In this document: in pieces, positions 14,989 to 16,539 of the stretch
Position numbering within the stretch: position 1 is the stretch's first letter
Layout: each line of letters starts with the position of its first letter
Notes under the pieces: generated by a model
The model's input: only the letters and a program-made list of their open reading frames with translations
Told to the model about the DNA's origin: nothing
Databases searched by the model: none
NCBI GenBank assembly: GCA_001780895.1
Contig: MFJJ01000060.1
Span: forward strand, 1 to 16,539
Origin: Candidatus Gottesmanbacteria bacterium RIFCSPHIGHO2_01_FULL_46_14
GTDB lineage: Bacteria > Patescibacteriota > Microgenomatia > UBA10105 > UBA927
DNA length: 16,539 nucleotides
Direction: 5' to 3'
Position numbers and translations under genes: made by a program

Positions 14989-16539
14989 TCAAAGTGAGGA
15001 GGAAAGGGTTGCGTAGATTCTTCTTATTCCTGCGCCCAATGATTCTTCTTTGGTGATCGTAAACGAGCCTAAAACTCCTGTTTTATCCACGTGAGGGCCT
15101 CCACAGATCTCTTTTGAAAAATCGCCAATCGAGTACACTTTTACTTTGTCTCCATATCGCTCTCCGAAAAATGCCAAGGCACCATTGGCTATCGCTTCAT
15201 CTTTATCCATAATGTTGAATGTAACTGGCAGATCTTCTCGAATTTTTTGATTAACGAGATCTGAAATGCGTTTGAGTTCATCGTCCGTAACCTTGGTGGG
15301 ATGGGAAAAATCAAATCGCAATCGCTCGGCCGTGATATTACTTCCTTTTTGCGAGACGTGCGAGCCTAATATTGTGCGAAGTGCTTGGTGGAGGAGGTGA
15401 GTGGCAGTATGGAGCTTGATTACTTCCTCACTATGATCTGCTAATCCTCCTTTAAACATCCCCGCTGCAGCAGTTCTCGATTTTCGCTGATGCTCCCGAA
15501 ATTCTTGCTCAAAGCCTTCCCTGTCTACGATTTGACCCTTCTCTCGCGCAAGCTCCTCGGTCATCTCCCAAGGAAATCCAAAGCTTTCATATAAATAAAA
15601 CGCCGTTTTCCCATCAATAATGTCCGATTTTTCTACTTCTTTGAGTCCTCGCTCAAGAGTCCTTCCGAATCGCAACGTTTCTTCTACTACAAGGAGTTTT
15701 ATCTCATGGCTTTGTTGTAAAACGGCAGGATATGCATCCTTATAAATTTCAGCTGCTGGAACAACAAGTTTTTCCACGCTCAACCCCAGGGGTCGTGCGT
15801 ATAAAATTGCCCGCCGGATAAGCCTGCGCAAGACATATCCCTGAAGTTTGTTTGATGGCAGCACGCCGTCAGCCATCATCATGACCGCAGCCTTAATGTG
15901 GTCAGCGACGATGCGTCTAGCGCGAATGTCTCCGGCCGAAGACACGAGTCCTGCAAATAAATCGGTTTGAAAAACATCAGGATCATTATTTGTTGCCGCG
16001 GTCATCCGCTCGAGTCCCCCACCAAAATCCACATTCTTGTTTGGCAATTCTTCGAGCGTTCCATCTTTCTTCTTGCGGTACTGCATAAACACGGAATTGG
16101 CAATTTCCATAAATCGTCCACAATCACAATTGGGATGACAAACCTTGCCGAATTTTAGATCGTGAGGAACTTGAGTAAATTCAAAAAATACCTCACTGTC
16201 AGGTCCCCCTGGTTCGCCGGGCGGCATCTTGTCCGGCACGCCAGCTCTTGACCACCAGTTTTTACTAACGTCGTACGAATAGATTTTCTCCTGGGGAATC
16301 CCCAATTGCTTCCAGATCGCAACTGATTCATGATCTCCTTCTAAAACTGAAACACAGAGTCTGTCTTTTGCTAGATGTAGCTCTTTCGTCAAAAATTCCC
16401 AGATCCAGGAGAGTTGTTCTTTTTTAAAGTAATCTCCCAGCGACCAGTTCCCAAGCATTTCAAAAAACGTTGTATGGCGATTATTTCCAACTTCTTCGAT
16501 ATCTTGCATCCGTATTGCCTTTTGGCTATTAACGAGTCT
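14989..16539 (-). CDS. alaS: Alanyl-tRNA synthetase lacking the C-Ala domain (5' end outside window)
   Basis: AlaRS charges tRNA-Ala and removes mischarged Ser or Gly. The frame is open to the right edge: ten codons (RLVNSQKAIR) precede the internal ATG at 16509 and align with the conserved region near residue 65 of E. coli AlaRS, so about 60 N-terminal residues are missing. Visible parts are the class II catalytic domain (GNNRHTTFFEMLGNWSLGDY, then KNVDFGGGLERMTA), the tRNA-recognition helices (HIKAAVMMMADGVLPSNKLQ, YVLRRLIRRAI) and the editing domain with both zinc/catalytic motifs: HTATH (15397-15411) and CGGPH (15091-15105; CGGTH in E. coli). The protein ends at AGIRRIYATLSSSL, exactly where the editing domain ends, so the linker and C-Ala domain are absent; total length would be near 580 against 876 in E. 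coli. The next gene follows after 60 bp. Confidence 0.96.
   Translation of the reverse strand, partial: RLVNSQKAIRMQDIEEVGNNRHTTFFEMLGNWSLGDYFKKEQLSWIWEFLTKELHLAKDRLCVSVLEGDHESVAIWKQLGIPQEKIYSYDVSKNWWSRAGVPDKMPPGEPGGPDSEVFFEFTQVPHDLKFGKVCHPNCDCGRFMEIANSVFMQYRKKKDGTLEELPNKNVDFGGGLERMTAATNNDPDVFQTDLFAGLVSSAGDIRARRIVADHIKAAVMMMADGVLPSNKLQGYVLRRLIRRAILYARPLGLSVEKLVVPAAEIYKDAYPAVLQQSHEIKLLVVEETLRFGRTLERGLKEVEKSDIIDGKTAFYLYESFGFPWEMTEELAREKGQIVDREGFEQEFREHQRKSRTAAAGMFKGGLADHSEEVIKLHTATHLLHQALRTILGSHVSQKGSNITAERLRFDFSHPTKVTDDELKRISDLVNQKIREDLPVTFNIMDKDEAIANGALAFFGERYGDKVKVYSIGDFSKEICGGPHVDKTGVLGSFTITKEESLGAGIRRIYATLSSSL

Noticed and set aside
1..16539. UGA recoded as glycine, as in Gracilibacteria/Absconditabacteria
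   Set aside because: TGA terminates mltG, the baseplate-like gene and alaS at sensible protein ends, and no conserved reading frame contains an internal TGA.

Overview
The window is a dense bacterial gene block with every recognisable gene on the minus strand. Both TGA and TAA act as stops (TGA ends mltG, the actin-like/baseplate gene and alaS), so the standard genetic code applies. Several traits together suggest a Candidate Phyla Radiation (Patescibacteria) genome, most likely Microgenomates-like: an alanyl-tRNA synthetase that stops right after its editing domain, an archaeal/CPR-type AMP phosphorylase, a membrane fusion of a PilM/FtsA-like domain with a baseplate-J-like domain, a sortase beside it, a DUF2207 protein, and rpoB-rpoC joined directly to rpsL-rpsG with no rplJ-rplL in front. 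The taxonomic assignment is an inference from gene content and was not tested by phylogeny.

Read in transcription order (high to low coordinates), the first half holds alaS (start outside the window), a 60-bp gap, the 686-residue actin-like/baseplate-J-like membrane protein, a sortase, an AMP/thymidine phosphorylase-family enzyme, a 63-residue zinc-ribbon protein, mltG (endolytic murein transglycosylase) and a DUF2207 membrane protein. From the 686-residue gene onward the genes are 13 bp apart or less, or overlap, so they look like one operon. It combines cell-envelope functions with one nucleotide-salvage enzyme.

The second half is the transcription/translation operon rpoB-rpoC-rpsL-rpsG. 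It begins at a consensus promoter (TTGACA, 16 bp, TATAAT) just after the DUF2207 stop codon. Between promoter and rpoB lies a short leader with a perfect AAGGAGG that faces a 13-codon phenylalanine-rich reading frame, which ends in TAATG on the rpoB start. The four genes are separated by 9, 2 and 2 bp. rpsG is cut by the left edge, lacking only its last few residues.

Points that stand out are the possible rpoB leader peptide; divergence at the main rifampicin-contact positions of RpoB; a natural Lys-to-Pro change at the streptomycin-associated position of S12; a long charged helical insert and an altered trigger loop in RpoC; loss of the C-Ala domain from AlaRS; and the uncharacterised actin-like/baseplate-J-like protein with degenerate nucleotide-binding motifs. 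No tRNA, rRNA, CRISPR array, insertion sequence or integrase was seen, and no gene-free stretch exceeds about 120 bp.
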